A stretch of DNA of 64,000 bases, taken from the NCBI GenBank assembly GCA_038125995.1, contig JAYPEX010000006.1, positions 1 through 64,000 of the forward strand, in the 5' to 3' direction. The DNA comes from MAG-120531 sp038125995 (lineage in GTDB: Bacteria; Bacteroidota; Bacteroidia; Flavobacteriales; Flavobacteriaceae). The translations under genes and the position numbers were made by a program. The notes under the pieces were generated by a model. That model made no database searches. It worked only from the letters and a program-made list of their open reading frames with translations, and had not been told where the DNA came from. Below, one piece after another: positions 33,119 through 41,538 of the stretch. Position 1 is the first letter of the stretch. The number at the start of each line of letters is the position of its first letter.

Positions 33119-34411
33119 GTGAAAAACTTTGTAGAAGAACTCAAATGGAGAGGCATGATACACGATGTGATGCCTGAAACAGAAGAACACTTACTGAGCG
33201 GAATGCAATCAGCTTATGTTGGAATTGATCCTACGGCTGACTCCTTACATATTGGACACCTTGTAGGAGTGATGATGCTCAAGCATTTTCAGTTATCAGG
33301 ACACAAGCCATTTGCACTTATTGGTGGAGCGACTGGAATGATTGGAGATCCTTCTGGAAAATCACAAGAGCGCAACCTTCTCGATGAAGCTACCCTAAGG
33401 CACAACGAAAATGCACTAAAAGAACAACTATCGCGTTTCTTGGATTTTGATGCGAATCAAGATAATGCTGCGGTGCTGGTCAACAATTACGACTGGATGA
33501 AGGATTTTAGTTTCCTAGCATTTATACGCGATGTTGGAAAACACATCACGGTTAATTATATGATGGCTAAGGATTCCGTAAAGAAAAGACTCTCTTCTGA
33601 GGCAAAAGAAGGAATGTCCTTTACAGAATTTACCTATCAACTCGTCCAAGGATATGATTTCTTACACCTTTTTAAAGAGCACAATTGCACCCTTCAAATG
33701 GGAGGTTCAGACCAGTGGGGAAACATCACCACCGGAACGGAACTCATCAGAAGAATTGGCGGTGGTAAAGGCTACGCCTTAACATGTCCGCTAATCACTA
33801 AAGCTGATGGAACGAAGTTTGGAAAAACTGAAGGAGGCAATATCTGGCTCGATGAAAACAGAACTTCACCCTATGCTTTTTATCAGTATTGGTTAAATAC
33901 CTCTGATGAAGATGCTGAGAAATACATCAAAATCTTCACCCTTTTAGAAAAAGATGAAATTGAACGTTTGATCGAATCGCACCGAGAAGCACCTCATCAA
34001 AGAGCCCTTCAAAGAAGATTGGCTGAGGAAGTTACCGTGATGGTTCACTCACAGGAAGCCTTAGACAATGCCATAAAAGCAAGTGAGATTCTCTTTGGAA
34101 AATCGACTGCTGAAGATGTTAAAGGACTTAATTCGAGAACCTTTTTAGAGATTTTTGAAGGTGTGCCTCAAGCAGTTCTCTCAAAAGAGGAATTAGCAGA
34201 AGGTCTTGACATGATCGGAGCTCTTGCTGCCAAAACAAATTTCTTAAGTTCTAACGGAGAAGCTAGAAGAGAGCTCAAACAAAATTCCATAGCACTTAAC
34301 AAAGAAAAAGTTGGAGAATCATACGTCATTAGCGAACAAGATCTTATTGACGGAAGCTATGTGCTTCTACAAAGAGGCAAGAAAAAGTATTTCATCATTC
34401 GATTTGATTAA
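33119..34411 (+). CDS. tyrS: Tyrosyl-tRNA synthetase
   Basis: This 430-residue class I synthetase charges tRNA-Tyr. The start was set at GTG 33119 (MKNFVEELKWRGMIHDV), which matches how bacterial TyrS proteins begin; the upstream TTG lies in the -7 element. Visible are the HIGH motif (DSLHIGHLVGV), GGATGMIGDPSGKSQER, the tyrosine-binding QGYDFLHLF and QMGGSDQWGNI, and the KMSKS equivalent TKFGKTEGG. The C-terminal S4 domain ends with GSYVLLQRGKKKYFIIRFD. It is followed by a terminator shared with the converging PiT gene. No T-box or other leader structure is seen. Very secure. Confidence 0.97.
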   Translation: MKNFVEELKWRGMIHDVMPETEEHLLSGMQSAYVGIDPTADSLHIGHLVGVMMLKHFQLSGHKPFALIGGATGMIGDPSGKSQERNLLDEATLRHNENALKEQLSRFLDFDANQDNAAVLVNNYDWMKDFSFLAFIRDVGKHITVNYMMAKDSVKKRLSSEAKEGMSFTEFTYQLVQGYDFLHLFKEHNCTLQMGGSDQWGNITTGTELIRRIGGGKGYALTCPLITKADGTKFGKTEGGNIWLDENRTSPYAFYQYWLNTSDEDAEKYIKIFTLLEKDEIERLIESHREAPHQRALQRRLAEEVTVMVHSQEALDNAIKASEILFGKSTAEDVKGLNSRTFLEIFEGVPQAVLSKEELAEGLDMIGALAAKTNFLSSNGEARRELKQNSIALNKEKVGESYVISEQDLIDGSYVLLQRGKKKYFIIRFD

Positions 34412-34437
34412 CAAAATCTTCTTTAAGTTTCAAGCAT

Positions 34438-34473
34438 AAAAAAACCGAGTAAGTTATTGACTCGGTTTTTTTA
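34438..34473. terminator. Bidirectional terminator between tyrS and the PiT gene
   Basis: ACCGAGT and ACTCGGT pair around a 9-base loop, with an A-run on the left and a T-run on the right, so it works in both directions between the converging tyrS (plus) and phosphate transporter (minus). Confidence 0.9.
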
Positions 34474-34491
34474 TTTGAGATGCTCTGCTAA

Positions 34492-36732
34492 TTAATTCTT
34501 AGCAGAAGTGTGATATTCTTCACTTACATTCATTACAGATTTCACCAAATCTTTAGTCTCTAACAAGAGGTTAAAGTAAAGTGTTGTGTTCTTTGGAGAA
34601 GACTCCTCGGTTCTCGTTCTAGAGATTTGCTCATCAATTTTTGTTGAAATTAAATCAAGAGCTTCTTTTCTTGATTTAAGAATTAATTCTAATTGCTTAA
34701 AATCTTTATCACTAAAGATCTTTTCAATTTTAGTAAGCAACTCAGATATGAATACTTGAATTTCTTGAAGATCTTTAATTTGATTGTAACGAAGTGGTTT
34801 ATGATTGTTGTCGACATGTTTAAAACTCTTCTTAGCGATGTATTCCAATGATTGAGCAACATCAGTTAAGTAAGCTAAAACAGTGATATAAAAATTACTT
34901 CCTCTCACACTAGTTTCATGAAGATTTTTAATAAAATAGAAGAGATGATTTCTGAGATCTTCAATTTCAGATTCCAACTTAGCAATTTGTTTTTTGCTCT
35001 TTTTAAGTTTCTTCGCATCTTGTTTTGCTAGCCCTACAATGACATTTTCGTAAATCTTAGAAGTTCTACCCATTACATCAGCTATATTATCAGATGATTC
35101 GCTTATGATTCCTTGAACTGTTTTACTTTTAGACTTCTTTAATCCTGCTGGCAATAACTTTTCAGCAGCTGCTTTTTTATAGAACAAGTAGTTTCTTACT
35201 AGAAGACCTGCTGCAACTAATAACAGAACCGCAACAGCAGCACCTTTTCCTAAGTAAATTAAGTAAGTAATGACACCAGCAAAGATAAAGGCGGAAATCG
35301 CCGTAAAGAACCATCCTCCAATGACGTTTACTACACCAGCTACACGGTATACTGCAGATTCTCTTCCCCAAGCTTTATCAGCAAGTGAGGTACCCATAGC
35401 GACCATGAAAGTCACATAAGTAGTAGAAAGCGGTAATTTCATAGAAGTTGCAATGGAAATTAATATACCAGCAACTGTTAAATTGATCGAAGCACGAATT
35501 AAGTCAAAGGCTGGTAAATCTTTTGCTTTATCTGCTGAAATATGATTGATAGGCTGTTCAAAGCTTCTTGTTATTTTATCTTGAACAGCAGTAGGTAAAG
35601 CTGCTCCAAGAAGATTCGCTAATTTTGAACTTCCCTTTACTAATGCTTTTGATAAGGCATTTGGTTCAAATTTTTCATTTCCCTCACCTTGTCTTGAAAG
35701 TCCAATTTCAGTTTCGGTCACATTTTTAGCCTTTTTAGACAACCAAAGTGTCGCTACCATAATACCTCCAGCAATAACGAGTAATAATGGCTCTGCAGGA
35801 ACTTTCTCTGCTAAAACTTCCATTGAAAATTCAGTAGCAGAAACTCCAGATGCTGACCAAGCTTCAAATGAGTGATAAGCTGCCATCGGCACCCCAATAA
35901 AGTTTACTAAATCGTTTCCTGAGAAAGCTAATGCTAAACCAAAGGTTCCTATAGCGATTACAAGAGTAAGCACGTTTTTCTTTAAAACTTTGTCAATAAA
36001 TAGTGAGATTAGTGACCAAAAAACAAACATCGCCCCAATCACAATCATCCCATTTTCAGCTAGAACTCCTTTGATGTCATTGTAATATGGGGTACCTTTT
36101 AAACCTTTGAAAAAGATGAAATATCCGATCCCTGTCAAACAGATTCCGGCAAATACAAAACCAAAATTTTTAATTTTTTTCTCGTATTGGAATGAGAATA
36201 CCAAACGTGACACCCATTGAACCAGGGCTCCAATAGTGAATGATATAACTACTGATAAAAGAATACCCGTGATAATTTCAATGGCCTTTTGTGTATTGAT
36301 ATAAGTTGCTAAATCAGCAAGTGTTTGAGCTTCATCAGCACCAATTTTTATCAATGACATAGCAACAGCAGCTCCTAATAAGTTAAATACAATCGAAACT
36401 GTAGTTGATGTAGGCATTCCTAGAGTGTTGAAGAAGTCTAGTAAGAGAATGTCTCCAATCATGACCGCCATAAAGATGTACATGATTTCATCAAAGTAAA
36501 ATTCGCCTGGCATAAAGATACCCTTACGAGCAACCTCCATCATACCACTCGAAAAAACAGCTCCAATAAAAATACCTAAACTGGCAATAATCAAGATCTT
36601 TTTAAAAGAAATAGCTTTAGAACCAATTGCAGAGTTCAAAAAATTCACTGCATCATTACTTACCCCTACAACTAGGTCGACAACGGCAAGCACTGCAAGT
36701 GCAAAAATCATTAAGAAATAAATATTATCCAT
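34492..36732 (-). CDS. PiT-family inorganic phosphate transporter with PhoU-like C-terminal domain
   Basis: This 746-residue inner-membrane protein has two halves of the PHO4/PiT fold: the first signature GVSNDAVNFLNSAIGSKA (about 23-40) and the inverted repeat signature AFSGNDLVNFIGVPMAA (about 268-285), then further helices to about residue 530. The last 190 residues are a charged coiled-coil helical bundle (VMGRTSKIYENVIVGLAK, KKSKKQIAKLESEIEDLRNHL) resembling PhoU, which in other bacteria gates phosphate transport and signals to PhoR. It follows the porin gene with 64 bases between, and candidate 11-base repeats overlap the porin stop. It transports phosphate driven by cation symport. The fusion offers a way to signal to the PhoR-like kinase; that link is inferred. 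Confidence 0.93.
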   Translation of the reverse strand: MDNIYFLMIFALAVLAVVDLVVGVSNDAVNFLNSAIGSKAISFKKILIIASLGIFIGAVFSSGMMEVARKGIFMPGEFYFDEIMYIFMAVMIGDILLLDFFNTLGMPTSTTVSIVFNLLGAAVAMSLIKIGADEAQTLADLATYINTQKAIEIITGILLSVVISFTIGALVQWVSRLVFSFQYEKKIKNFGFVFAGICLTGIGYFIFFKGLKGTPYYNDIKGVLAENGMIVIGAMFVFWSLISLFIDKVLKKNVLTLVIAIGTFGLALAFSGNDLVNFIGVPMAAYHSFEAWSASGVSATEFSMEVLAEKVPAEPLLLVIAGGIMVATLWLSKKAKNVTETEIGLSRQGEGNEKFEPNALSKALVKGSSKLANLLGAALPTAVQDKITRSFEQPINHISADKAKDLPAFDLIRASINLTVAGILISIATSMKLPLSTTYVTFMVAMGTSLADKAWGRESAVYRVAGVVNVIGGWFFTAISAFIFAGVITYLIYLGKGAAVAVLLLVAAGLLVRNYLFYKKAAAEKLLPAGLKKSKSKTVQGIISESSDNIADVMGRTSKIYENVIVGLAKQDAKKLKKSKKQIAKLESEIEDLRNHLFYFIKNLHETSVRGSNFYITVLAYLTDVAQSLEYIAKKSFKHVDNNHKPLRYNQIKDLQEIQVFISELLTKIEKIFSDKDFKQLELILKSRKEALDLISTKIDEQISRTRTEESSPKNTTLYFNLLLETKDLVKSVMNVSEEYHTSAKN

Positions 36733-36775
36733 ACTTTAAAATTAATAGGTGCTAAAGTAATTAAATTGCACCATT

Positions 36776-36797
36776 GCTAGATTAACAAAATGTTATT
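36776..36797 (-). promoter_or_regulatory. Two 11-base TAAC-type repeats upstream of the PiT gene, candidate Pho box
   Basis: On the minus strand the units are AATAACATTTT (36797-36787) and GTTAATCTAGC (36786-36776), with TAAC/TAAT cores 11 apart. The first overlaps the last base of the porin stop codon. A near -7 element TACTTTAG (36759-36752) follows, giving a leader of about 13 bases. It may give the transporter a second, internal phosphate-controlled promoter. Confidence 0.4.
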
Positions 36798-38002
36798 TAA
36801 AAATGTAATTCAAATCCTGATCTAAATTGAATGTTATCGATTTCACCGCCAACAAATGTTTTAACTAGATCCGATTGAACTTTCAATTTATGCCCTACAA
36901 TATACTTAGAAATTCCTATTGTATATTGTTTTTCGTTCGCTTTAGAAATCACAGCAGCGTAATCGACAAAAGTATAACGCCCTACAAGTTCAACATTGTT
37001 TTTAAACAAGTATCCTATTTGAGCATTTACTGCTGATCCATCCCATACGACAGCACCTGTTTCAGAACCATTCGGATTCACTGCTATAGGATCATCAGAA
37101 ACGCGTTTTGCATACTCAGCCATCATTGAAATCCCATTGTATTTAAACATGGCATCCACAAAGGTTGTATTGATATCGGTTTGATAAAGTGAACCATCCG
37201 AAAGCTGCATATAAGAACCCATTCCTGAACGGGTTTTTACAGCATTATCATTGTGATTGTACGTATAGGTCAACATTAACTTTGGCGACTGTTCACGAGC
37301 TAAATCAGCATGAGTATAATCTCCTTTTTTGGCAAATTCTCCAAAGGGAAGTACCTCAAAACGAGCTGTATACTGAAGCCCACCTTGATTTCCACTTGTA
37401 ACATTTCGACCTTCTCCTTGAGAAAGAGCAAATTTTTCACGAGTAACAAAGTTGTCAGACCACTTAGAGGTATGTCTCAATTGAATTCCTAAGTCTCGGT
37501 CAATGTTAAATCTGGAGTTCAATAAAGAGCGATCAATTAATTGTAAATTGGCAGATGACACCACACGCTCCACATTGCCAGGGAGTTTCGTTTGTCCTGC
37601 CCATAATTCCCAGTTATTAGCAAAAGTCCACATGATCACTGCATCGAGGATCTGATTGGGAGCGTTTTTTGTATAAGGATTAGAACCAGACAAGTCATTG
37701 TTTGATAAGCCTAATTCAATTTTGTATTTGAGGTTTTTAGAGTAAGCAAACCCCTCAAATTTCAAACGCGCTCTTCTCACTAAGAATCCGTGTTCTGCTT
37801 TGTCGTATCCAGATCCATTGGCATCCCAAGAGGAGTATTGTCTAACTTGAAAACGAGGAGCGAATTTAACGCTAAATGAATTGTCTTTTGCAGTGTAATT
37901 TAACAATCCTTTTCCAAAAGAAGTTTCATCAACTCCTTGTTGTGCATGTGCACTAAACACAAAAGTAACAGCTGCTAATGCAGCTAAAAAATAATTTTTC
38001 AT
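36797..38002 (-). CDS. Phosphate-selective porin O/P-like outer-membrane protein
   Basis: This is a 401-residue outer-membrane barrel. Signal MKNYFLAALAAVTFVFSAHA is followed by FSVKFAPRFQVRQYSS, HGFLVRRARLKFEGFAY and WELWAGQTKLPGN, typical of the OprO/OprP (porin_O_P) family. A 16-strand-type barrel with many Lys and Arg residues ends in FRSGFELHF, with a C-terminal Phe. Members of the family conduct phosphate or polyphosphate. The gene precedes the PiT transporter, and the best candidate Pho box of the window lies 40 bases upstream of its ATG. Together they form an outer-to-inner membrane phosphate route. Family call is secure; phosphate selectivity is from family and context. Confidence 0.9.
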   Translation of the reverse strand: MKNYFLAALAAVTFVFSAHAQQGVDETSFGKGLLNYTAKDNSFSVKFAPRFQVRQYSSWDANGSGYDKAEHGFLVRRARLKFEGFAYSKNLKYKIELGLSNNDLSGSNPYTKNAPNQILDAVIMWTFANNWELWAGQTKLPGNVERVVSSANLQLIDRSLLNSRFNIDRDLGIQLRHTSKWSDNFVTREKFALSQGEGRNVTSGNQGGLQYTARFEVLPFGEFAKKGDYTHADLAREQSPKLMLTYTYNHNDNAVKTRSGMGSYMQLSDGSLYQTDINTTFVDAMFKYNGISMMAEYAKRVSDDPIAVNPNGSETGAVVWDGSAVNAQIGYLFKNNVELVGRYTFVDYAAVISKANEKQYTIGISKYIVGHKLKVQSDLVKTFVGGEIDNIQFRSGFELHF

Positions 38003-38041
38003 AATTTTCGAATCTGTTTTTGTCGCTGCAAAAGTCTGATA

Positions 38042-38074
38042 GCAATGTTAACTTAATGTTAAGACTACGTTATT
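38042..38074 (-). promoter_or_regulatory. Three perfect-register 11-base repeats upstream of the porin, best candidate Pho box
   Basis: Read on the minus strand: AATAACGTAGT (38074-38064), CTTAACATTAA (38063-38053) and GTTAACATTGC (38052-38042). TAAC cores are exactly 11 apart. Five bases later comes GACTTTTG (38036-38029), five of six fixed -7 positions. From the last TAAC to the -7 element is 14 bases, close to the E. coli layout where the Pho box replaces the -35. The leader would be about 20 bases. Confidence 0.6.
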
Positions 38075-38082
38075 ATCAGATG

Positions 38083-38115
38083 AAAAAAAAAGAGGAGCAA
38101 TTAAGTTGCTCCTCT
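38083..38115 (-). terminator. Rho-independent terminator of the M20 hydrolase gene
   Basis: On the minus strand AGAGGAGCAA pairs perfectly with TTGCTCCTCT over a 5-base loop and is followed by nine T. It lies upstream of the porin box and insulates it. Confidence 0.9.
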
Positions 38116-38240
38116 ACACTAAAAAATGTTTGACAAAAACGATTCGAATTTTAGCGGTCTATAAAGACACTACAAATATGATAGCTACACGATATCAAAA
38201 AGTAAAGTCATTATTATCTAATTGTTAATTTTAGTCTTTA

Positions 38241-39533
38241 CTATTTTAGAGCGTTCGTGTCTAATTCCAAAATCGTTTCAAGCAACAATTGCACCCCATT
38301 AGCCATATCTTCAATCGATGAATATTCATCTGGAGAATGAGATATCCCTCCTCTACTGGGAATAAAAATCATACCTGTTGGAGCTATATGGGACATCTCT
38401 TGAGCATCGTGACCTGCACCTGAAGGCATGCGTTGATTTGAAAAACCAAGTTCAGTGGCTTTAGCTTCTATCACGTCTTGAATTCTAGAATCAGTAAGTG
38501 CTGCCTTTCCTGTTGCACTGATGGATTTAAATTCAAAATGCACCCCAGAATCTTTTTCTATTAAATGTGCTTTGGATTCAATTTCAGCGAAGAGCTTATC
38601 AATTTTAGCTTCGTTTAAATCTCTGAGTTCCAAGGAAAGTTCCACTCGACCAGGTACCACATTTGGAGCTCCTGGAAACGCTTGAATTCGCCCAACGGTA
38701 CCCACCTGTGTTCCTGGATGTGAAGTTACCACCTCATTGACCATCTGAGTAAACTTTGCAGCAGCTAATAGGGCATCATATCGTTTATTCATGGGGGTTG
38801 TTCCTCCATGATTCGATATTCCTTTAACAGTGACGTCCCACCAACGTAGCCCCACAATTCCTTGAACCACTCCAATATCTAATCCTTTTTCTTCAAGTAT
38901 TCCGCCCTGTTCAATATGCAATTCTAAGAACGCGTGAAGACTTCCGTGTTCTCGTGCAATAGAAAGTACTTTTGAAGAATCCCCCCCTAATCGCTCAATA
39001 CCCTCACCGTTAGAATAACCTGATTTGGTCATGACCTCTAAAGAGGCAGGAGTCAATGCACCTGCCAGTGCTCTAGAACCAAATACGCCACTCTCTTCAT
39101 TTGAAAAGATGATGAGTTGTAAAGGGTGTTTTGTAGTATGATTTTTATCGACTAAGGTTTCGATTACCTCAATCGCACCGAGGGTTCCTACTTGTCCATC
39201 GTAATGTCCTCCGTTGGGAACACAGTCAATATGAGAACCAAAGGCAATGGGCTTGAGTTTGTTATTTTTTCCTTTGCGATGAGCGATTAAATTTCCGGCA
39301 GCATCTCGATGTACTTGCATTCCAAGTCCTTCCAATTTATCTTGTAGCATTTGAAGTGCCTCAACATTGTAATCGCTAAAGGCGATTCGATCATTTCCAT
39401 TGGTTTCAGGATTATGTCCATAGGATTTAAGAGTCTTCCAACTCTCCTCTAGACGATCTTGATTGATTTGCAATGTTTGTGCAGCAGCTACATGTAATAT
39501 GAAACTTATCAGAAAAAAGAAAAATGATCTCAT
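38241..39533 (-). CDS. Secreted M20-family amidohydrolase (N-carbamoyl amino acid / allantoate amidohydrolase type)
   Basis: This is a 430-residue metallo-amidase with a Sec signal (MRSFFFFLISFILHVAAAQ), unusual because most relatives are cytoplasmic. Metal ligands of the M20/hydantoinase-related family are visible: H101 in GSHIDCVPNGG, D112 in HYDG, the catalytic Glu pair SNEES (about 145-149), H206 in ELHIEQGG and the HSPDE near the C terminus. The lid/dimerisation domain begins near 230 with VKGISNHGGTTPM. These enzymes cut carbamoyl or ureido groups from amino acids or allantoate. The periplasmic location suggests a scavenging role. It has its own hairpin terminator. Family secure, substrate open. 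Confidence 0.9.
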   Translation of the reverse strand: MRSFFFFLISFILHVAAAQTLQINQDRLEESWKTLKSYGHNPETNGNDRIAFSDYNVEALQMLQDKLEGLGMQVHRDAAGNLIAHRKGKNNKLKPIAFGSHIDCVPNGGHYDGQVGTLGAIEVIETLVDKNHTTKHPLQLIIFSNEESGVFGSRALAGALTPASLEVMTKSGYSNGEGIERLGGDSSKVLSIAREHGSLHAFLELHIEQGGILEEKGLDIGVVQGIVGLRWWDVTVKGISNHGGTTPMNKRYDALLAAAKFTQMVNEVVTSHPGTQVGTVGRIQAFPGAPNVVPGRVELSLELRDLNEAKIDKLFAEIESKAHLIEKDSGVHFEFKSISATGKAALTDSRIQDVIEAKATELGFSNQRMPSGAGHDAQEMSHIAPTGMIFIPSRGGISHSPDEYSSIEDMANGVQLLLETILELDTNALK

Positions 39534-39627
39534 CGTATCTAGTATTAGGTTCTCTAAAGATACTAATTACAAGAAACCATCAATGGTAGTAATCTAAAAA
39601 TTAATTTCAGTAGACAGATGCTGTACG

Positions 39628-39858
39628 CTAAACCAATTTGGTAGAAATTATTTTAACAGGGCAGGCTTCTTGAGCTTTTACACAGTCTTCAAAGATGTGA
39701 TTCTCTGCTGATTTAAGGGTATGAAAGCCTTTTTTGTCAGTGGAGTTCAAAAGGACGCTCTTACCGTCTTTTTTAGACATACGAAATTGTCCAGGAGCCA
39801 TTTCAACACAGTAGTTGCACCCGATACATTTTTTTCGTTGTAGTGTGATAACGACCAT
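39628..39858 (-). CDS. Single-cluster [4Fe-4S] ferredoxin
   Basis: This is a 76-residue cytoplasmic ferredoxin. Ligands are C11-x2-C14-x2-C17 (CIGCNYC) and C66-P (ACPVK); C59 is an extra cysteine. The start shares one base with the stop of the U32/TrhP-type gene (ATG at 39858), so the two are coupled. U32 hydroxylases need Fe-S chemistry, and as far as I recall the E. coli rRNA hydroxylase RlhA depends on the ferredoxin YfhL, so this protein is a good candidate electron or cluster donor to its neighbour. Confidence 0.9.
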   Translation of the reverse strand: MVVITLQRKKCIGCNYCVEMAPGQFRMSKKDGKSVLLNSTDKKGFHTLKSAENHIFEDCVKAQEACPVKIISTKLV

Positions 39859-41099
39859 TAAGCTGGTACGTATTTGTAAAGTTTGTCAGAAGCGCGAACT
39901 CTAAAGTCAAGTTTAATTGTTACCTCATCTCCTTTTTTAGCAGAGTCTGAAGGTTTGTCATTAACCATCATTTCAGTAAGGTCAAACTCTTTTACTCCTG
40001 TACTAGGTCCTGTGATGAGTAGTTGGTCTCCAATATTGATATCGAAGGCTTCCATTTTAAATTGAGCGACATTGGCTTTTGGAAAGTAGTGTACTCCTTT
40101 TCCAACGTAGAGTTTCTTTTGAGTTGCAGCAGATCCAGAAATATCACTCCATTCTCCGAGCTTTTGTCCTAAATAATATCCCGACCAGAAGCCTCTGTTG
40201 TAGACCTTTTTGAGTTCTTCCATCCATTCTGCTACCTTTTCTTGATTAAAAGTACCAGCATCAATTGCATCAATGGCTTCTCTATAAGAGCGAATTACTT
40301 TTGCTACATATTCTGGAGCTCTACCTCTACCTTCGATTTTAAGAACTTTGATTCCAGCATCGGCAACCTGATCTAAGAAATCCAGCGTACATAAATCCTT
40401 TGGAGACATCATATACTCATTGTCAAGTTCGATCTCAAAACCGGTTTCTTGCTCGATTACGGTGTATTTCTTTCTGCAGTTTTGCTTGCAAGCACCTCTG
40501 TTTGCAGAAGAGTTTTTGGAGTGTAATGACAAATAACACTTACCGGAAACTGCCATACAAAGCGCTCCGTGACCAAAAATTTCAATTTCAATGAGCCTTC
40601 CTGAAGGACCTTTGATTTTCTCTTTTTTAATCTGATCAACAATCTTCTTCACCTGATTTAATGAAAGTTCTCTTGAGAGCACCATCGTATCGGCAAACAT
40701 CGCGTAGAATTTTACCGTTTCAATATTGGTGATATTGATCTGAGTTGAGATATGTACTTCCATATCTATTTGACGAGCGTACGCTATAACAGCCTGATCC
40801 ATTGCGATTACTGCAGTAATCCCTGCTTTTTTAGCTGCGTCAAGAAGTGTTTTAATAATCGATAAATCGTGATCGTAAATAATGGTATTTAATGTCAAAT
40901 AAGTTCTGACATTCTTTTCTTTACATCGTCTCGAAATTTCCTCTAAATCATCGAGCGTAAAATTAATACTTGCTCTAGCACGCATATTGAGTTGCTCTAC
41001 TCCAAAGTACACAGAGTCAGCACCGTTATCTAAAGCAGCTTGCAGCGATTCGAAATTCCCCGCTGGAGCCATTAATTCTATTGAACCACTTGATGTCAT
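39858..41099 (-). CDS. U32-family tRNA uridine hydroxylase (TrhP-like)
   Basis: This is a 413-residue protein of the peptidase U32 family, now known in E. coli to make 5-hydroxyuridine in tRNA (TrhP/YegQ) or hydroxycytidine in rRNA (RlhA), rather than act as a protease. Visible are the TIM-barrel start IELMAPAGNFESLQAALDNGADSVYFG, LNMRARASINF, HGALCMAVSGKCYLS (Cys181, Cys188) and RGACKQNCRKKY (Cys204, Cys208), the cysteines that hold an Fe-S cluster. A C-terminal beta domain follows (about 325-413). The ferredoxin gene overlaps its stop. The size and C-terminal domain fit TrhP better than RlhA, which is longer. The old label collagenase-like protease should not be used. Confidence 0.88.
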   Translation of the reverse strand: MTSSGSIELMAPAGNFESLQAALDNGADSVYFGVEQLNMRARASINFTLDDLEEISRRCKEKNVRTYLTLNTIIYDHDLSIIKTLLDAAKKAGITAVIAMDQAVIAYARQIDMEVHISTQINITNIETVKFYAMFADTMVLSRELSLNQVKKIVDQIKKEKIKGPSGRLIEIEIFGHGALCMAVSGKCYLSLHSKNSSANRGACKQNCRKKYTVIEQETGFEIELDNEYMMSPKDLCTLDFLDQVADAGIKVLKIEGRGRAPEYVAKVIRSYREAIDAIDAGTFNQEKVAEWMEELKKVYNRGFWSGYYLGQKLGEWSDISGSAATQKKLYVGKGVHYFPKANVAQFKMEAFDINIGDQLLITGPSTGVKEFDLTEMMVNDKPSDSAKKGDEVTIKLDFRVRASDKLYKYVPA

Positions 41100-41176
41100 C
41101 GATTAATTTTTTTTGCAAATATACCATTTTAAATGGGATAAATTAATGCTCAAATAAGCCTTAATAAAAAATATAT

Positions 41177-41192
41177 ATCGTAATATTGCGAT
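41177..41192. promoter_or_regulatory. ArsR operator overlapping the -7 element
   Basis: ATCGTAATATTGCGAT is a near-perfect palindrome (14 of 16 positions), typical of ArsR/SmtB operators. It ends four bases before the arsR ATG and contains TAATATTG (41181-41188), five of six fixed positions of the -7 consensus. Repressor bound here would block the promoter directly. Confidence 0.65.
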
Positions 41193-41196
41193 TAAT

Positions 41197-41538
41197 ATGG
41201 GAACAACAAAAACAACAGATTATATTGAAGAGCATCTCCAATTAGCTGACTGGATGAAAGCCTTGGCTCATCCAGCTCGAATAACTATTGTGAGTTATTT
41301 ATCAAATAGAAATAGCTGTGTTTGCGGAGAATTGGTTGACTTTTTACCACTCTCACAAGCAACTGTTTCACAACATCTCAAAGCCTTAAAAGAAGCTGGT
41401 ATTATTCAAGGTGAAGTAGAAGGCACCAAGAGTTGTTATTGTTTGAACCCTGAAAAATTAAATCACATTCAAAAAGTTATGGGTGATTATTTACAGTCAC
41501 TTCATACGGACCTAAACAATTGTTGCAGCAATGAATAA
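41197..41538 (+). CDS. arsR: ArsR-family arsenite-responsive repressor
   Basis: This is a 113-residue winged-helix regulator. LAHPARITIVSYL and the recognition helix LSQATVSQHLKALKEAGII are typical; C41-V-C43 in NSCVCGELV is the As(III)-binding pair of helix 3. Additional cysteines lie near the end (SCYC and NNCC), which may widen metal binding. It leads an operon with the arsenite exporter and arsenate reductase; the acr3 gene begins 8 bases before its stop ends. The operator and promoter lie immediately upstream with nearly no leader, so autoregulation is expected. Confidence 0.93.
   Translation: MGTTKTTDYIEEHLQLADWMKALAHPARITIVSYLSNRNSCVCGELVDFLPLSQATVSQHLKALKEAGIIQGEVEGTKSCYCLNPEKLNHIQKVMGDYLQSLHTDLNNCCSNE

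Noticed and set aside
39858..41099. Collagenase-like protease
   Set aside because: U32 proteins of this type with the four-Cys cluster motif are RNA hydroxylases; no protease motif is seen.
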